Part shown: in pieces, positions 18,385 through 27,110 of the stretch
Position numbering within the stretch: position 1 is the first letter of the stretch
Layout: every line of letters begins with the position of its first letter
Assembly (NCBI RefSeq): GCF_004683865.2
Contig: NZ_CP038439.1
Span: 1,342,501-1,406,500 of the forward strand
Origin: Paracoccus liaowanqingii
GTDB lineage: Bacteria; Pseudomonadota; Alphaproteobacteria; Rhodobacterales; Rhodobacteraceae
Length of the DNA: 64,000 nucleotides
Reading direction: 5' to 3'
Translations under genes and position numbers: made by a program
The notes under the pieces: model-generated
Databases searched by the model: none
What the model saw: only the letters and a program-made list of their open reading frames with translations
Told to the model about the DNA's origin: nothing

Positions 18385-20064
18385 ATGTGCGCTAAAGCGA
18401 CTATGGAGGAGTTCGAGGCCCTTCTGAATGAAAGCCTCGAGATTGACACCCCCGACGAGGGCAGCGTTGTCAAAGGCCGCGTCATCGCCATCGAGGCGGG
18501 TCAGGCCATCATCGACGTCGGCTACAAGATGGAAGGCCGCGTCGATCTGAAGGAATTCGCAAATCCGGGCGAAGAATCGACCATCAAGGTCGGTGACGAG
18601 GTCGAGGTCTATCTGGACCGCGTCGAGAACGCCCGTGGTGAAGCCTCGATCAGCCGCGAGAAGGCCCGCCGCGAGGAAGCCTGGGATCGTCTGGAAAAAG
18701 CCTACGAGAGCGAGGAGCGCGTCGAGGGCGCCATCTTCGGTCGCGTCAAGGGCGGCTTCACGGTCGATCTGGGCGGCGCTGTCGCCTTCCTGCCCGGTAG
18801 CCAGGTCGACGTGCGCCCCGTGCGCGATGCGGGCCCGCTGATGGGTCTGAAGCAGCCCTTCCAGATCCTGAAGATGGATCGTCGCCGCGGCAACATCGTC
18901 GTGTCGCGTCGCGCCATTCTGGAAGAGAGCCGCGCCGAGCAGCGCGCCGAGGTCATCGCCAACCTGACCGAAGGCCAGTCGATCGACGGCGTCGTGAAGA
19001 ACATCACCGAATACGGTGCGTTCGTGGACTTGGGCGGCGTCGACGGCCTGCTGCATGTCACCGACATGGCCTGGCGTCGCGTCAACCACCCGTCCGAGAT
19101 CCTGGCGATCGGCGAGACCGTCAAGGTCCAGGTCATCAAGATCAACAAGGACAGCCACCGCATCAGCCTGGGCATGAAGCAGCTTCAGGCCGATCCGTGG
19201 GATACGGTCGCGGACAAGTTCCCGATCGAATCGGTCCATCAGGGTCGCGTCACCAACATCACCGACTATGGCGCCTTCGTGGAGCTGGAAGCCGGTGTCG
19301 AGGGTCTGGTCCATGTCAGCGAAATGAGCTGGACCAAGAAGAACGTGCATCCGGGCAAGATCGTCTCGACCTCTCAGGAAGTCGAAGTGATGGTGCTGGA
19401 GATCGACGAGGCCAAGCGCCGCGTGTCGCTGGGTCTGAAGCAGACCATGCGCAACCCGTGGGAAGTCTTCGCGGAAACGCACCCGACCGGCACCGTCATC
19501 GAGGGCGAGGTCAAGAACATCACCGAATTCGGTCTGTTCGTGGGTCTGGACGGCGACATCGACGGCATGGTTCACCTGTCGGACATCTCTTGGGATGCCC
19601 GGGGCGAGGATGCGATCCAGGACTTCCGCAAGGGCGACGTCGTCAAGGCGGTCGTGCAGGACGTGGATGTCGAGAAAGAGCGTATCAGCCTGTCGATCAA
19701 GTCGCTCGAGAACGAGCACATGGCCGAAGCGGTTGACGGCGTGAAGCGTGGCTCGATCGTGACCGCCGAGGTCACCGCGATCGAGGAAGGCGGGATCGAG
19801 GTCGAGTTCAACAGCGTGAAGTCGTTCATCCGCCGTTCGGATCTGGCCCGCGACCGTGCGGACCAGCGCCCCGAGCGCTTCAATGTCGGCGACAAGGTCG
19901 ATGCCCGCGTGACCAACGTGGACACCAAGACCCGCCGTCTGGGCCTGTCCATCAAGGCCCGCGAGATCGCGGAAGAGAAAGAAGCGATCGACACCTATGG
20001 CAGCTCGGATTCGGGCGCGTCGCTGGGTGACATCCTGGGTGCGGCGCTGAACCGCAACAGCTGA
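18385..20064 (+). CDS. rpsA: 30S ribosomal protein S1
   Basis: 559-residue S1 with six OB-fold S1 motifs, recognisable by repeated GxVxxIxxYGAFVxL segments (for example VVKNITEYGAFVDLGGVDGL and VTNITDYGAFVELEAGVEGL). It binds mRNA leaders and brings them to the 30S subunit. The start MCAKATMEEFEALLNES is typical for alphaproteobacteria; AAAGGAAA lies 11 bases before the ATG. Codon use shifts visibly here to the T- and A-ending codons of highly expressed genes (GGT, CGT, GAA), unlike its neighbours. A strong intrinsic terminator follows. Confidence 0.97.
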   Translation: MCAKATMEEFEALLNESLEIDTPDEGSVVKGRVIAIEAGQAIIDVGYKMEGRVDLKEFANPGEESTIKVGDEVEVYLDRVENARGEASISREKARREEAWDRLEKAYESEERVEGAIFGRVKGGFTVDLGGAVAFLPGSQVDVRPVRDAGPLMGLKQPFQILKMDRRRGNIVVSRRAILEESRAEQRAEVIANLTEGQSIDGVVKNITEYGAFVDLGGVDGLLHVTDMAWRRVNHPSEILAIGETVKVQVIKINKDSHRISLGMKQLQADPWDTVADKFPIESVHQGRVTNITDYGAFVELEAGVEGLVHVSEMSWTKKNVHPGKIVSTSQEVEVMVLEIDEAKRRVSLGLKQTMRNPWEVFAETHPTGTVIEGEVKNITEFGLFVGLDGDIDGMVHLSDISWDARGEDAIQDFRKGDVVKAVVQDVDVEKERISLSIKSLENEHMAEAVDGVKRGSIVTAEVTAIEEGGIEVEFNSVKSFIRRSDLARDRADQRPERFNVGDKVDARVTNVDTKTRRLGLSIKAREIAEEKEAIDTYGSSDSGASLGDILGAALNRNS

Positions 20065-20087
20065 TCGGAACCACCCGGTCCGACATC

Positions 20088-20119
20088 GCCCGCCCCGGTG
20101 CATCCGGGGCGGGCTTTTT
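20088..20119 (+). terminator. rho-independent terminator of rpsA
   Basis: GCCCGCCCCGG (20088-20098), loop TGCAT, and CCGGGGCGGGC (20104-20114) form a perfect 11-bp GC stem directly followed by TTTTT (20115-20119), 24 bases after the rpsA stop. It separates rpsA from ihfB, so ihfB probably has its own promoter in 20120-20300, although no convincing -35/-10 pair could be picked there. Confidence 0.93.
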
Positions 20120-20301
20120 CATGCCCGCGCCGCGGGCGGGGCCGCATCCGGCTTGCACGCCGGAATCAAAGCTGGCAACGCTATGAAACCAGTGACTTCT
20201 GTCCGGCGTTATCGGGATCACAAGGGCGGTGCCACGCTGTCCTCGCGCAGAGGCGCTTTCGTTCGCCGTGGCAGGAATGACCCGTCCATTTGGGGGAAGA
20301 C

Positions 20302-20586
20302 ATGATCCGGTCCGAGCTGATCCAGAAGATTTCCGATGAAAATCCTCACCTGTTCCGACGGGATGTCGAGCGGATCGTGAACACGGTCTTCGAGGAGGTC
20401 ATCGACGCGATGGCCCGCGGCGACCGGGTGGAGCTGCGCGGCTTCGGGGCCTTCTCGGTCAAGAAGCGCGATTCGCGCACGGGGCGCAATCCGCGCACCG
20501 GCGAATCGGTGGAGGTCGACGAAAAGCACGTGCCGTTCTTCAAGACCGGCAAGCTGCTGCGCGACCGCTTGAACGGCGATGCCTGA
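20302..20586 (+). CDS. ihfB: integration host factor beta subunit
   Basis: 94-residue HU/IHF-family DNA-bending protein. The opening [10 protein letters not shown], the body [21 protein letters not shown] with the DNA-intercalating proline region (RNPRTG), and the end [15 protein letters not shown] identify the beta subunit. It pairs with IhfA to bend DNA at promoters and recombination sites. ATG 20302 has GGGGGAAG upstream; an in-frame TTG at 20290 is less likely. The rpsA-ihfB-lapA-trpF order is common in alphaproteobacteria. Confidence 0.94.
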   Translation: MIRSELIQKISDENPHLFRRDVERIVNTVFEEVIDAMARGDRVELRGFGAFSVKKRDSRTGRNPRTGESVEVDEKHVPFFKTGKLLRDRLNGDA

Positions 20587-20637
20587 GCGGCGTAGAACAG
20601 GGTGGCCCCTTCGCCATCCGCAACCCGAGGAATTCTC

Positions 20638-21036
20638 ATGCGCTTCATCCGTCTGATCTTTGTCGCGCTGCTGGCGCTTGTGCTGGTCGGCGTGGCCTTG
20701 GCCAACCGCGAGATCGTGACCCTGTCGGCCTTTCCGGCGAATTTCGGCCAGTATCTGGGCGGCACCTGGACGATCGCGCTGCCGCTGTTCCTGGTGATCT
20801 TCGTGGCCTTCGCCGCCGGCATGCTGGCCGGTCTGGTCTGGGAATGGATGCGCGAGGCGCATTTCCGCCGCGAGGCCAAGCTGCGCAGCGCCGAGGTCAC
20901 CCGCCTCGAGGGCGAGGTCGGGCATCTGCGCGACCGCCATGCCGCGCCGCGCGACGAGGTGCTGGCGATCTTGGACGAGCCCGCGCGTGGTACGCGGCCC
21001 GGAACCAACCGCGCCAGCCTGCCTGCGGCGCGCTGA
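20638..21036 (+). CDS. lapA: LapA-domain (DUF1049) inner-membrane protein
   Basis: 132-residue membrane protein with two transmembrane segments (about residues 4-24 and 43-65) and a cytoplasmic charged, coiled-coil-like tail. The motif GLVWEWMREAHFRREAK after the second segment matches the LapA/DUF1049 family; in enterobacteria LapA works with LapB in lipopolysaccharide assembly control. ATG 20638 is preceded by GAGGAA. It sits between ihfB (51 bases) and trpF (3 bases), a place where this family is regularly found. No LapB partner is in this window. Confidence 0.75.
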   Translation: MRFIRLIFVALLALVLVGVALANREIVTLSAFPANFGQYLGGTWTIALPLFLVIFVAFAAGMLAGLVWEWMREAHFRREAKLRSAEVTRLEGEVGHLRDRHAAPRDEVLAILDEPARGTRPGTNRASLPAAR

Positions 21037-21039
21037 GGC

Positions 21040-21675
21040 GTGGCCGAGGTCAAGATCTGCGGACTGCGCGAGCCTGCCCATGTCGCGGCGGCCGTCGAGG
21101 CCGGCGCGCGCTATCTGGGGTTCGTGTTCTTTCCGAAATCGCCGCGCGCGGTGACCGGGGCCGAGGCGGCGACGCTGAGCGCCGATCTGCCTGTGGGCGT
21201 GGCGAAGGTGGGGTTGTTCGTGGACCCCTCGGACGCGTTGCTGACCGAGGTCTTGGATGCGGTGGCGCTGGATATCGTGCAGTTGCACGGCCATGAGACG
21301 CCCGAGCGGGTGGCCGAGGTCAAGGCGTTGACCGGCCTGCCGGTGATGAAGGCGGTGGGGATCTCGGGGCCCGACGATCTGGTGCTGCTGACGGAGTATG
21401 GCGTCGTGGCGGACATGCTGCTGGTCGATGCCAAACCACCGAAGGGCGCCGATCTGCCGGGCGGCAACGGGCTGGCCTTCGATTGGCGGCTGCTGGTCGG
21501 GCGCCGTTGGCTGCGTCCGTGGATGCTGGCCGGGGGTCTGACGCCGGACAACGTGGCCGAGGCGGTCCGGCTGACCGGAGCCCCGGCGGTCGATGTCAGC
21601 TCGGGCGTGGAATCGGCGGCGGGCGTGAAGGATTCGGCGCGGATCGGGGCCTTCTGCGCGGCCGCGAGGGGCTGA
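21040..21675 (+). CDS. trpF: phosphoribosylanthranilate isomerase
   Basis: 211-residue TIM-barrel enzyme of tryptophan synthesis (PRA to CdRP). Signatures are [16 protein letters not shown] with the catalytic cysteine at the first strand, [27 protein letters not shown] and [12 protein letters not shown] plus DVSSGVES at the phosphate site. Start is GTG 21040, 3 bases after lapA. trpB, which commonly follows trpF in alphaproteobacteria, is missing; instead the GTA cluster begins 232 bases downstream. trpA lies alone at 58.8-59.6 kb. Confidence 0.95.
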   Translation: MAEVKICGLREPAHVAAAVEAGARYLGFVFFPKSPRAVTGAEAATLSADLPVGVAKVGLFVDPSDALLTEVLDAVALDIVQLHGHETPERVAEVKALTGLPVMKAVGISGPDDLVLLTEYGVVADMLLVDAKPPKGADLPGGNGLAFDWRLLVGRRWLRPWMLAGGLTPDNVAEAVRLTGAPAVDVSSGVESAAGVKDSARIGAFCAAARG

Positions 21676-21777
21676 GTCGGGGCGGTGTTGCGCGGCGCGC
21701 GCCGGGGGTGTTGCACGGGTCAGGAGATTGAATTTACTGCCGAACTTCCCTGGTGAGCGCAACCCTGGGTTTATGTA

Positions 21778-21812
21778 TTGACTTCGTGAACGCTCTGAAG
21801 TAGAAATTCTAC
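21778..21812 (+). promoter_or_regulatory. candidate GTA promoter with overlapping palindrome
   Basis: TTGACT (21778-21783), a 17-base spacer and TAGAAA (21801-21806) make a good sigma-70 type promoter in an AT-richer 232-base gap before the GTA genes. The -10 lies inside GTAGAA-A-TTCTAC (21800-21812), a perfect 6-bp inverted repeat with a one-base centre that could be an operator. The first GTA gene starts about 95 bases downstream. In Rhodobacter, GTA transcription depends on the activator GafA and indirectly on CtrA; whether this palindrome is such a site is unknown. Confidence 0.6.
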
Positions 21813-21907
21813 ATGCTGGAAGAGGTGGGCAAGCGGCCGGGGGTAACCCTTGGTCGCTTTTTCGTTTCTGGGCTCGTGCGGACAGGACACGAGGCGGGGC
21901 AGATTGC

Positions 21908-22315
21908 ATGAACGACATGGAGATGGGCGGGATCGGGGACACCGAAGGACCTTTCGTGGCCGGTGCGCCGCCTGCGAAGGTGGCGGTCCGGATGCCGGAG
22001 ATTGCCGAGGGCGAGGACGAGATCGACGTCCTGCGCTGGCTGTTCTGGGACTACGTCAGGGATCTGCGGGGCCACCAGGCCGAGCTCGAGGCGCTGAAAA
22101 CGGCGGAACTTGACCCCGCCAAGCTGAAAAAGGCCATCGACACGGCGAAGACGGTCCGCGAGGCCGTGCAGCTGCTGATGGCGGAAAGGATCAAGGTTGA
22201 CAAACTTCGCAAGGATGTCGCCGGCGGGGTCGGAGGAGGCTGCCTCGACCTCGACGCCGCACGAGACGAGATCGGGCGCCGCCTGGCTTGCCTGCGCCGA
22301 GCCTCGGGAGGTTGA
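21908..22315 (+). CDS. GTA ORFg1, small terminase-like protein
   Basis: 135-residue acidic protein at the head of the GTA cluster, the position of ORFg1 (terminase small subunit, TerS) in Rhodobacter capsulatus GTA. It has a charged helical middle (LRWLFWDYVRDLRGHQAELEAL) and a C-terminal cysteine- and arginine-rich tail. In GTAs TerS helps the large terminase package random host DNA instead of a pac site. The 3' 119 bases overlap the terL gene in another frame. Similarity was judged from position, size and general character, so the identity is good but not certain. Confidence 0.75.
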   Translation: MNDMEMGGIGDTEGPFVAGAPPAKVAVRMPEIAEGEDEIDVLRWLFWDYVRDLRGHQAELEALKTAELDPAKLKKAIDTAKTVREAVQLLMAERIKVDKLRKDVAGGVGGGCLDLDAARDEIGRRLACLRRASGG

Positions 22316-23609
22316 GGAATTTCTGGGCGGTCTGTCCGAGAACGCGCTGACCAGCCTGCCATGGCTGTTCGAGTTCTGGGCCCTGCCGCATCAGCTGCCG
22401 CCCGAGGGCGACTGGAAGTCCTGGGTGATCATGGGGGGGCGCGGCGCGGGCAAGACCCGCGCCGGGTCCGAATGGGTGCGCCGCATCGTCGAGGGGCCGA
22501 CCCCCGACGCGCCGGGGCGGTGCCATCGCGTGGCGCTGGTGGGTGAGACCTTCGATCAGGTGCGCGAGGTGATGGTCTTTGGCGAAAGCGGGATCCTGGC
22601 CTGTTCGCCCCCCGACCGGCGTCCGGTCTGGGAGGCGGGGCGCAAGCGGCTGGTCTGGGCCAATCGCGCGACCGCCACGGTCTATTCCGCGCATGAGCCC
22701 GAGGCGCTGCGCGGCCCCCAGTTCGACGCGGCCTGGGTGGACGAGCTGGCCAAGTGGAAGAAGGCCGAGGATGTCTGGGACATGCTGCAGTTCGCGCTGC
22801 GTCTGGGCGCGCATCCCCAGCAGGTGGTGACGACGACGCCGCGCAATGTGGGGGTGCTGAAGCGCATCCTGGGCAATGCCAGCACGGTGGTGACCCATGC
22901 GCCGACCGACGCCAACCGCGCCTATCTGGCCGAGAGCTTTCTGGCCGAGGTGCAGAGCCGCTATGGCGGCACCCGGATGGGGCGGCAGGAGCTGGACGGC
23001 GTGCTGCTGGATGATGTGGAGGGTGCGCTGTGGACCACGGCGATGCTGGAGGCATCGCGCGTCGAGGCGGTGCCCAAGCTGGACCGGATCGTGGTGGCGG
23101 TCGACCCTTCGGTGACGGGCAGCCGGGCCAGCGACGAATGCGGGATCGTGGTGGCGGGCGTCGTCACGCAGGGCGAGCCCGCGGACTGGCGGGCCTATGT
23201 GCTGGAGGATGCCAGCGTGCGCGGCAGTCCGATGGATTGGGCCCGCGCCGCGATCGCGGCGATGGACCGGCACGGGGCCGAGAAGCTGGTGGCCGAGGTG
23301 AATCAGGGCGGCGATCTGGTCGAGAGCGTGGTGCGCCAGATCGACGCTTTGGTGCCGTTCAAGGCGCTGCGGGCGTCGCGCGGCAAGGGCCTGCGGGCCG
23401 AGCCGGTGGCGGCGCTGTACGAGCAGGGCCGCGTGAAGCATCTGCGCGGTGCCCTGGGCGCGCTGGAGGACCAGATGTGCCAGATGACGGTGCGCGGCTT
23501 CGAGGGGCGCGGCAGTCCGGACCGGCTGGATGCGCTGGTCTGGGCGATCCACGAGCTGATGATCGAGCCCGCGACGGGCTGGCGGCGACCGCAGATGCGG
23601 CGCCTGTGA
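22197..23609 (+). CDS. GTA ORFg2, large terminase (TerL)
   Basis: 470-residue DNA-packaging motor. The Walker A loop is VIMGGRGAGKTRAG, the Walker B region AAWVDELAKW, the coupling motif VTTTPRN, and the nuclease half begins with RIVVAVDPSV and ends with SPDRLDALVWAIHEL. TTG 22197 has a very good AAAGGA at 6 bases; the ATG at 22215 has AAGG directly attached and is the alternative. It packages headfuls of host DNA into the GTA head. A dispersed repeat follows before the portal gene. Confidence 0.9.
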   Translation: MTNFARMSPAGSEEAASTSTPHETRSGAAWLACAEPREVEEFLGGLSENALTSLPWLFEFWALPHQLPPEGDWKSWVIMGGRGAGKTRAGSEWVRRIVEGPTPDAPGRCHRVALVGETFDQVREVMVFGESGILACSPPDRRPVWEAGRKRLVWANRATATVYSAHEPEALRGPQFDAAWVDELAKWKKAEDVWDMLQFALRLGAHPQQVVTTTPRNVGVLKRILGNASTVVTHAPTDANRAYLAESFLAEVQSRYGGTRMGRQELDGVLLDDVEGALWTTAMLEASRVEAVPKLDRIVVAVDPSVTGSRASDECGIVVAGVVTQGEPADWRAYVLEDASVRGSPMDWARAAIAAMDRHGAEKLVAEVNQGGDLVESVVRQIDALVPFKALRASRGKGLRAEPVAALYEQGRVKHLRGALGALEDQMCQMTVRGFEGRGSPDRLDALVWAIHELMIEPATGWRRPQMRRL

Positions 23610-23613
23610 GCAG

Positions 23614-23667
23614 CCGGGGGGCAGTCTGCCCCCCGGACCCCCCTGAGGATATTTGGGCCAAGATGAA
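23614..23667 (+). repeat. dispersed intergenic hairpin repeat, copy 1
   Basis: A 54-base element between GTA terL and portal: a CCGGGGGGCA-GTC-TGCCCCCCGG hairpin, then a run of C and GAGGATATTTGGGCCAAGATGAA. A near-identical copy in inverted orientation lies at 44915-44967. The two copies differ by one inserted T, one G/C change and a paired A-T to T-A swap in the stem that keeps base pairing. This type of intergenic repeat is widespread in Rhodobacteraceae genomes as far as I recall. Its function is unknown; it may be a transcript-end hairpin. Confidence 0.8.
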
Positions 23668-23720
23668 GGCGCCGTCCCGCCGGGGCGGGGCTGTCGCATG
23701 GCGCTGAGATGGAGGCGAGC

Positions 23721-24920
23721 ATGGTGTTTCGATTGTTTTCGCGGGAGGCGGCCGTGGTGCCGGAGGGGGCCGTGCCCGAGAGGAAGGCCAGTGCCGTGGG
23801 TCGCGTGGTGGCCTTTGCCAGCGGCCTGGGGCGCGGCGGGGCCGTCTGGTCGGCGCGCGACACGGGCAGCCTGACGCGGGGCGGCTTCGTGGGCAATCCG
23901 GTGGGCTTTCGCTGCGTGAAGCTGATCGCCGAGGCGGCGGCCGCCGTGCCGCTGGTCTGCGCGGACCGGGCCAGCCGCTATGAGGTGCATCCGGTGCTGG
24001 ACCTGCTGCGCCGGCCCAATCCGGGGCAGGGCCGGGCCGAGCTGTTCGAGGCGCTGTTCGGGCAGATCCTGCTGTCGGGCAACGGCTATCTGGAGGCGGT
24101 GGGGGCTGCGGCCTCTGGCCTGCCGGAGGAGCTGCATGTCCTGCGCTCGGACCGGATGAGCGTGGTGCCGGGGGCGGATGGCTGGCCCGTGGCCTATGAC
24201 TATGCCGTGGGGGGGCGCAAGCACCGCTTCGACATGACCGGCAGTCCCGATCCGGTCTGCCACGTGAAGGCCTTCCATCCGCAGGACGACCATTACGGGC
24301 TGTCGCCCATGCAGGCGGCCGCCGTGGCGCTGGATGTGCACAACAGCGCCAGTGCCTGGTCCAAGGCGCTGCTGGACAATGCAGCAAGGCCCTCTGGGGC
24401 GATCGTCTACAAGGGGGTGGACGGGCAGGGGGTGCTGAGCCCCGAGCAGTACGACCGGCTGGTGGGCGAAATCGAGATGAACCACCAGGGCGCGCGCAAT
24501 GCGGGGCGTCCGATGCTGCTGGAGGGGGGGCTGGACTGGCGCCCCATGGGGTTCAGCCCCGCCGACATGGAGTTTCACGAGACCAAGCTGTCGGCGGCAC
24601 GCGAGATCGCCCTGGCCTTCGGGGTGCCGCCGATGCTGATGGGCATCCCCGGCGATGCGACCTATGCCAATTACGCCGAGGCGCACCGGGCCTTCTATCG
24701 GCTGACGGTGCTGCCGCTGGTGGCGCGGGTCACGGCCTCGGTCGCGTGGTGGCTGTCGGAGCATCTGGGGGCGGAGGTCGAGCTGCGGCCTGATCCGGAC
24801 CAGATCCCCGCCCTGGCCGAGGAGCGCAACCAGCAATGGGCGCGGATCAGCGCGGCGGGGTTCCTGAGCGATGCCGAGAAGCGCGCCCTGCTGGGCCTGC
24901 CGCCCCTGGAGGGGGCGTGA
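23721..24920 (+). CDS. GTA ORFg3, portal protein (HK97 family)
   Basis: About 399 residues; forms the dodecameric ring at the head vertex through which DNA enters and leaves. Typical HK97-portal features are GNPVGFRCVKLIAEAAAAVPL, FGQILLSGNGYLE, and the C-terminal FGVPPMLMGIPGDATYANYAEA. ATG 23721 has GGAGG 5 bases upstream and is preferred over the ATG at 23709. The next small gene begins 3 bases after its stop. Confidence 0.9.
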   Translation: MVFRLFSREAAVVPEGAVPERKASAVGRVVAFASGLGRGGAVWSARDTGSLTRGGFVGNPVGFRCVKLIAEAAAAVPLVCADRASRYEVHPVLDLLRRPNPGQGRAELFEALFGQILLSGNGYLEAVGAAASGLPEELHVLRSDRMSVVPGADGWPVAYDYAVGGRKHRFDMTGSPDPVCHVKAFHPQDDHYGLSPMQAAAVALDVHNSASAWSKALLDNAARPSGAIVYKGVDGQGVLSPEQYDRLVGEIEMNHQGARNAGRPMLLEGGLDWRPMGFSPADMEFHETKLSAAREIALAFGVPPMLMGIPGDATYANYAEAHRAFYRLTVLPLVARVTASVAWWLSEHLGAEVELRPDPDQIPALAEERNQQWARISAAGFLSDAEKRALLGLPPLEGA

Positions 24921-24923
24921 GGC

Positions 24924-25154
24924 ATGGAGGGGTCGCGTTTCGTCAAGGAGGGGCTGTGGCACGACCAGCGCCTGGAGGCGCAGGAGCGGATCACGGCGCT
25001 GCAATTCGGTCAGGTCGAGCGTCGGCTGGAGCGGATCGAGGCGATGATCGAGGGGCTGGAGCGGCGGTTGTGGATGACCGTCCACGGCGTCGTGGCGGTG
25101 ATCCTGACACAGGCCGTTCAGGGAATTCTGGACTATGCGCCGAAGGGGGGCTGA
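24924..25154 (+). CDS. GTA ORFg3.5, small head-formation protein
   Basis: 76 residues at the position of ORFg3.5 (rcc01685-type GTA head formation protein), between portal and protease. The first half is an amphipathic coiled coil (DQRLEAQERITALQFGQVER), the second half ends in one hydrophobic helix (WMTVHGVVAVILTQAVQGIL) that could span the membrane. The specific function is not established. Start spacing is poor (GAGG only 1 base from the ATG), so expression may rely on coupling to the portal gene. Confidence 0.7.
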   Translation: MEGSRFVKEGLWHDQRLEAQERITALQFGQVERRLERIEAMIEGLERRLWMTVHGVVAVILTQAVQGILDYAPKGG

Positions 25155-25157
25155 CGA

Positions 25158-25688
25158 ATGGTACCGGGGCTTGAGGTGAAATTCGCGGGCGGGGCGCCCG
25201 TCCTGACCGAGGGGCGGGTGATCGAGGGCTATGCCAGCCTGTTCGGGCTGACCGACCAGGGGGGCGACGCGGTCCTGCCGGGGGCGTTCTCGGCCTCGCT
25301 GGCGCGGCTGGGGGCCAAGGGGGACAAGGTGCGGATGCTGTGGCAGCACGATCCCACCCGCCCCATCGGCGTCTGGGACGAGGTCCGCGAGGACGCGACG
25401 GGCCTGTGGGTCAAGGGGCGCCTTTTGCCCGAGGTGGCGCAGGCCCGCGAGGCGGCGGCATTGATCGAGGCGGGGGCCATCGACGGGCTGTCCATCGGCT
25501 ATCGCACGATCCGCGCCGAGCGGGATGCCAAGGGCCGCCGCGCCCTGGCCGAGGTCGAGCTGTGGGAGGTGTCGCTGGTGACCTTCCCGATGCTGCCCGA
25601 GGCCAAGGTCGGCCGCAAGGAGGCCGAGGACCTGCGCGAGATGGCCGCGCTGTTCGCCCAAGCGGCCGAGGCCCTGCGGGGCGCATGA
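25158..25688 (+). CDS. GTA ORFg4, prohead protease (HK97 family)
   Basis: 176-residue serine protease that trims the major capsid protein during head maturation. The typical N-terminal EGYASLFGLTDQGGD is followed by the catalytic histidine in MLWQHDPTRPIG and the catalytic serine in IDGLSIGY, with a C-terminal EVELWEVSLVTFPMLPEA that is highly characteristic of the family. It lies 3 bases after ORFg3.5 and 128 bases before the capsid gene. No inactivating change is seen. Confidence 0.92.
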   Translation: MVPGLEVKFAGGAPVLTEGRVIEGYASLFGLTDQGGDAVLPGAFSASLARLGAKGDKVRMLWQHDPTRPIGVWDEVREDATGLWVKGRLLPEVAQAREAAALIEAGAIDGLSIGYRTIRAERDAKGRRALAEVELWEVSLVTFPMLPEAKVGRKEAEDLREMAALFAQAAEALRGA

Positions 25689-25816
25689 GGGTTTCGGGCC
25701 GGGCGGGCAATGCCCCGCGCGGTCCATCCGGAGGTTCGGACCGGCCAGGCCCCAGGCGGGCCGGCGCGGTCCGGCAACAGGGGCGCGGCCCCGTTCATCG
25801 CGATGAGGAGACGACC

Positions 25817-26980
25817 ATGACCGAGGTGAAGGCCGCGGCCGGCGGCGACATGCCTGCCGACCTGAAGGCGGCCATGATGGGGTTCGTGAACGAACTCAAG
25901 GGCTTTCGTGACCATATCCAGACCAAGCTCAATGCACAGGAAGAGCGCATGACCATGATCGACCGCAAGACCGCCCTTCGGGGCCGCGCCCCGCTGTCCG
26001 CCACCGCCGAGGTGGGCGTGCCGCATCAGAAGGCCTTCGACGCCTATCTGCGCAGCGGCGACGATGACGGCCTGCGCGGCCTTGTCCTGGAGGAGAAGGC
26101 CCTGACGGTCGCCAGCGACGGCGGCTTCCTGGCGGCGCCCCGCGTGGCCGAGACGGTGCAGAGCGTGCTGCATTCGGGTGCCTCGCTGCGCCGACTGGCC
26201 AATGTGGTCACCGTCGAGAGCGCCGTCTATGAGGCGCTGGTCGAGAAGGGCGACACGGGCGCCGGCTGGGCCACCGAGGCGGCCGCGACCGAAAGCGCCA
26301 ATGCCGGGATCGAGCGCATCAGCATTCCCGTCCACGAGCTGTCGGCCATGCCCAAGGCCAGCCAGCGTTTGCTGGACGATGCCGCCTTCGACGTGGAGAG
26401 CTGGCTGGCCGAGCGGATCGCGGACAAGTTCGCGCGCAGCGAGGCGCAGGCCTTCATCCGGGGCGACGGCGTGGCCAAGCCGCGCGGCATTCTGGCCTAT
26501 CCGACCGCGCCCGCGGCGACCGCGACGGCCAGCCAGATCGGCTTCGTCATCAGCGGCAGCCTGGGCGAGTTCCCGGCCGCGGCCCCGGCGGACTGCCTGA
26601 TCGACCTGGTCTATGCGCTGGGGGCGGAATACCGCGCCAATGCGACCTTCCTGATGAACTCGAAGACCGCGGCGCGGGTGCGCAAGATGAAGGATGCCGA
26701 CGGCCGCTTCCTGTGGACCGACGCGCTGAGCGCGGGGCAGGTGTCGCAGCTGCTGGGCTATGGCGTGATGATCAGCGAGGACATGCCCGACATCGAGAAC
26801 AACGCGCTGGCGATCGCCTTCGGGGATTTCCGCGCCGCCTATACCATCGTCGAGCGTCCCGACCTGCGGGTGCTGCGCGATCCGTTCAGCGCCAAGCCCC
26901 ACGTCCTGTTCTACGCCACCAAGCGCGTCGGCGGCGGCGTCACGGATTTCCGGGCGGTCAAGCTGCTGAAGTTCTCCTGA
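25817..26980 (+). CDS. GTA ORFg5, major capsid protein (HK97 fold)
   Basis: 387 residues. An N-terminal scaffold-like delta domain with coiled coil (about residues 1-60, GFVNELKGFRDHIQTKLNAQEE) precedes the mature shell part that begins near the EKALTVASDGGFLAAPRVAE segment. HK97 traits include FIRGDGVAKPRGILAYP and DFRAAYTIVERPDLRVLRDPFS. The N-terminal part should be removed by the ORFg4 protease. ATG 25817 follows GAGGAG. A GC-rich hairpin lies in the gap after this gene, which may keep capsid levels high compared with the downstream genes. Confidence 0.95.
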   Translation: MTEVKAAAGGDMPADLKAAMMGFVNELKGFRDHIQTKLNAQEERMTMIDRKTALRGRAPLSATAEVGVPHQKAFDAYLRSGDDDGLRGLVLEEKALTVASDGGFLAAPRVAETVQSVLHSGASLRRLANVVTVESAVYEALVEKGDTGAGWATEAAATESANAGIERISIPVHELSAMPKASQRLLDDAAFDVESWLAERIADKFARSEAQAFIRGDGVAKPRGILAYPTAPAATATASQIGFVISGSLGEFPAAAPADCLIDLVYALGAEYRANATFLMNSKTAARVRKMKDADGRFLWTDALSAGQVSQLLGYGVMISEDMPDIENNALAIAFGDFRAAYTIVERPDLRVLRDPFSAKPHVLFYATKRVGGGVTDFRAVKLLKFS

Positions 26981-27110
26981 TCCCTTCGGGGATCGGGTGA
27001 GGGGAAGGGGGCGCGTTTGCTGCCGGTCGTTCCGGTCTAGCAACTGTCCGCGCGCGCTGATGGCCGGCGTGCGGGCGCGTCCCCTTCTTTTCCCATTGCG
27101 CTGGAAGGCT

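Noticed and set aside
18201..18395. 64-codon open frame in the rpsA leader
   Set aside because: It starts 3 bases after the phosphoesterase stop, has no ribosome site, overlaps the rpsA start, and has low-complexity basic composition; better read as untranslated leader.
23610..23720. Insertion sequence or MITE between terL and portal
   Set aside because: No terminal inverted repeats or target duplication could be defined beyond the hairpin; described as a dispersed repeat instead.
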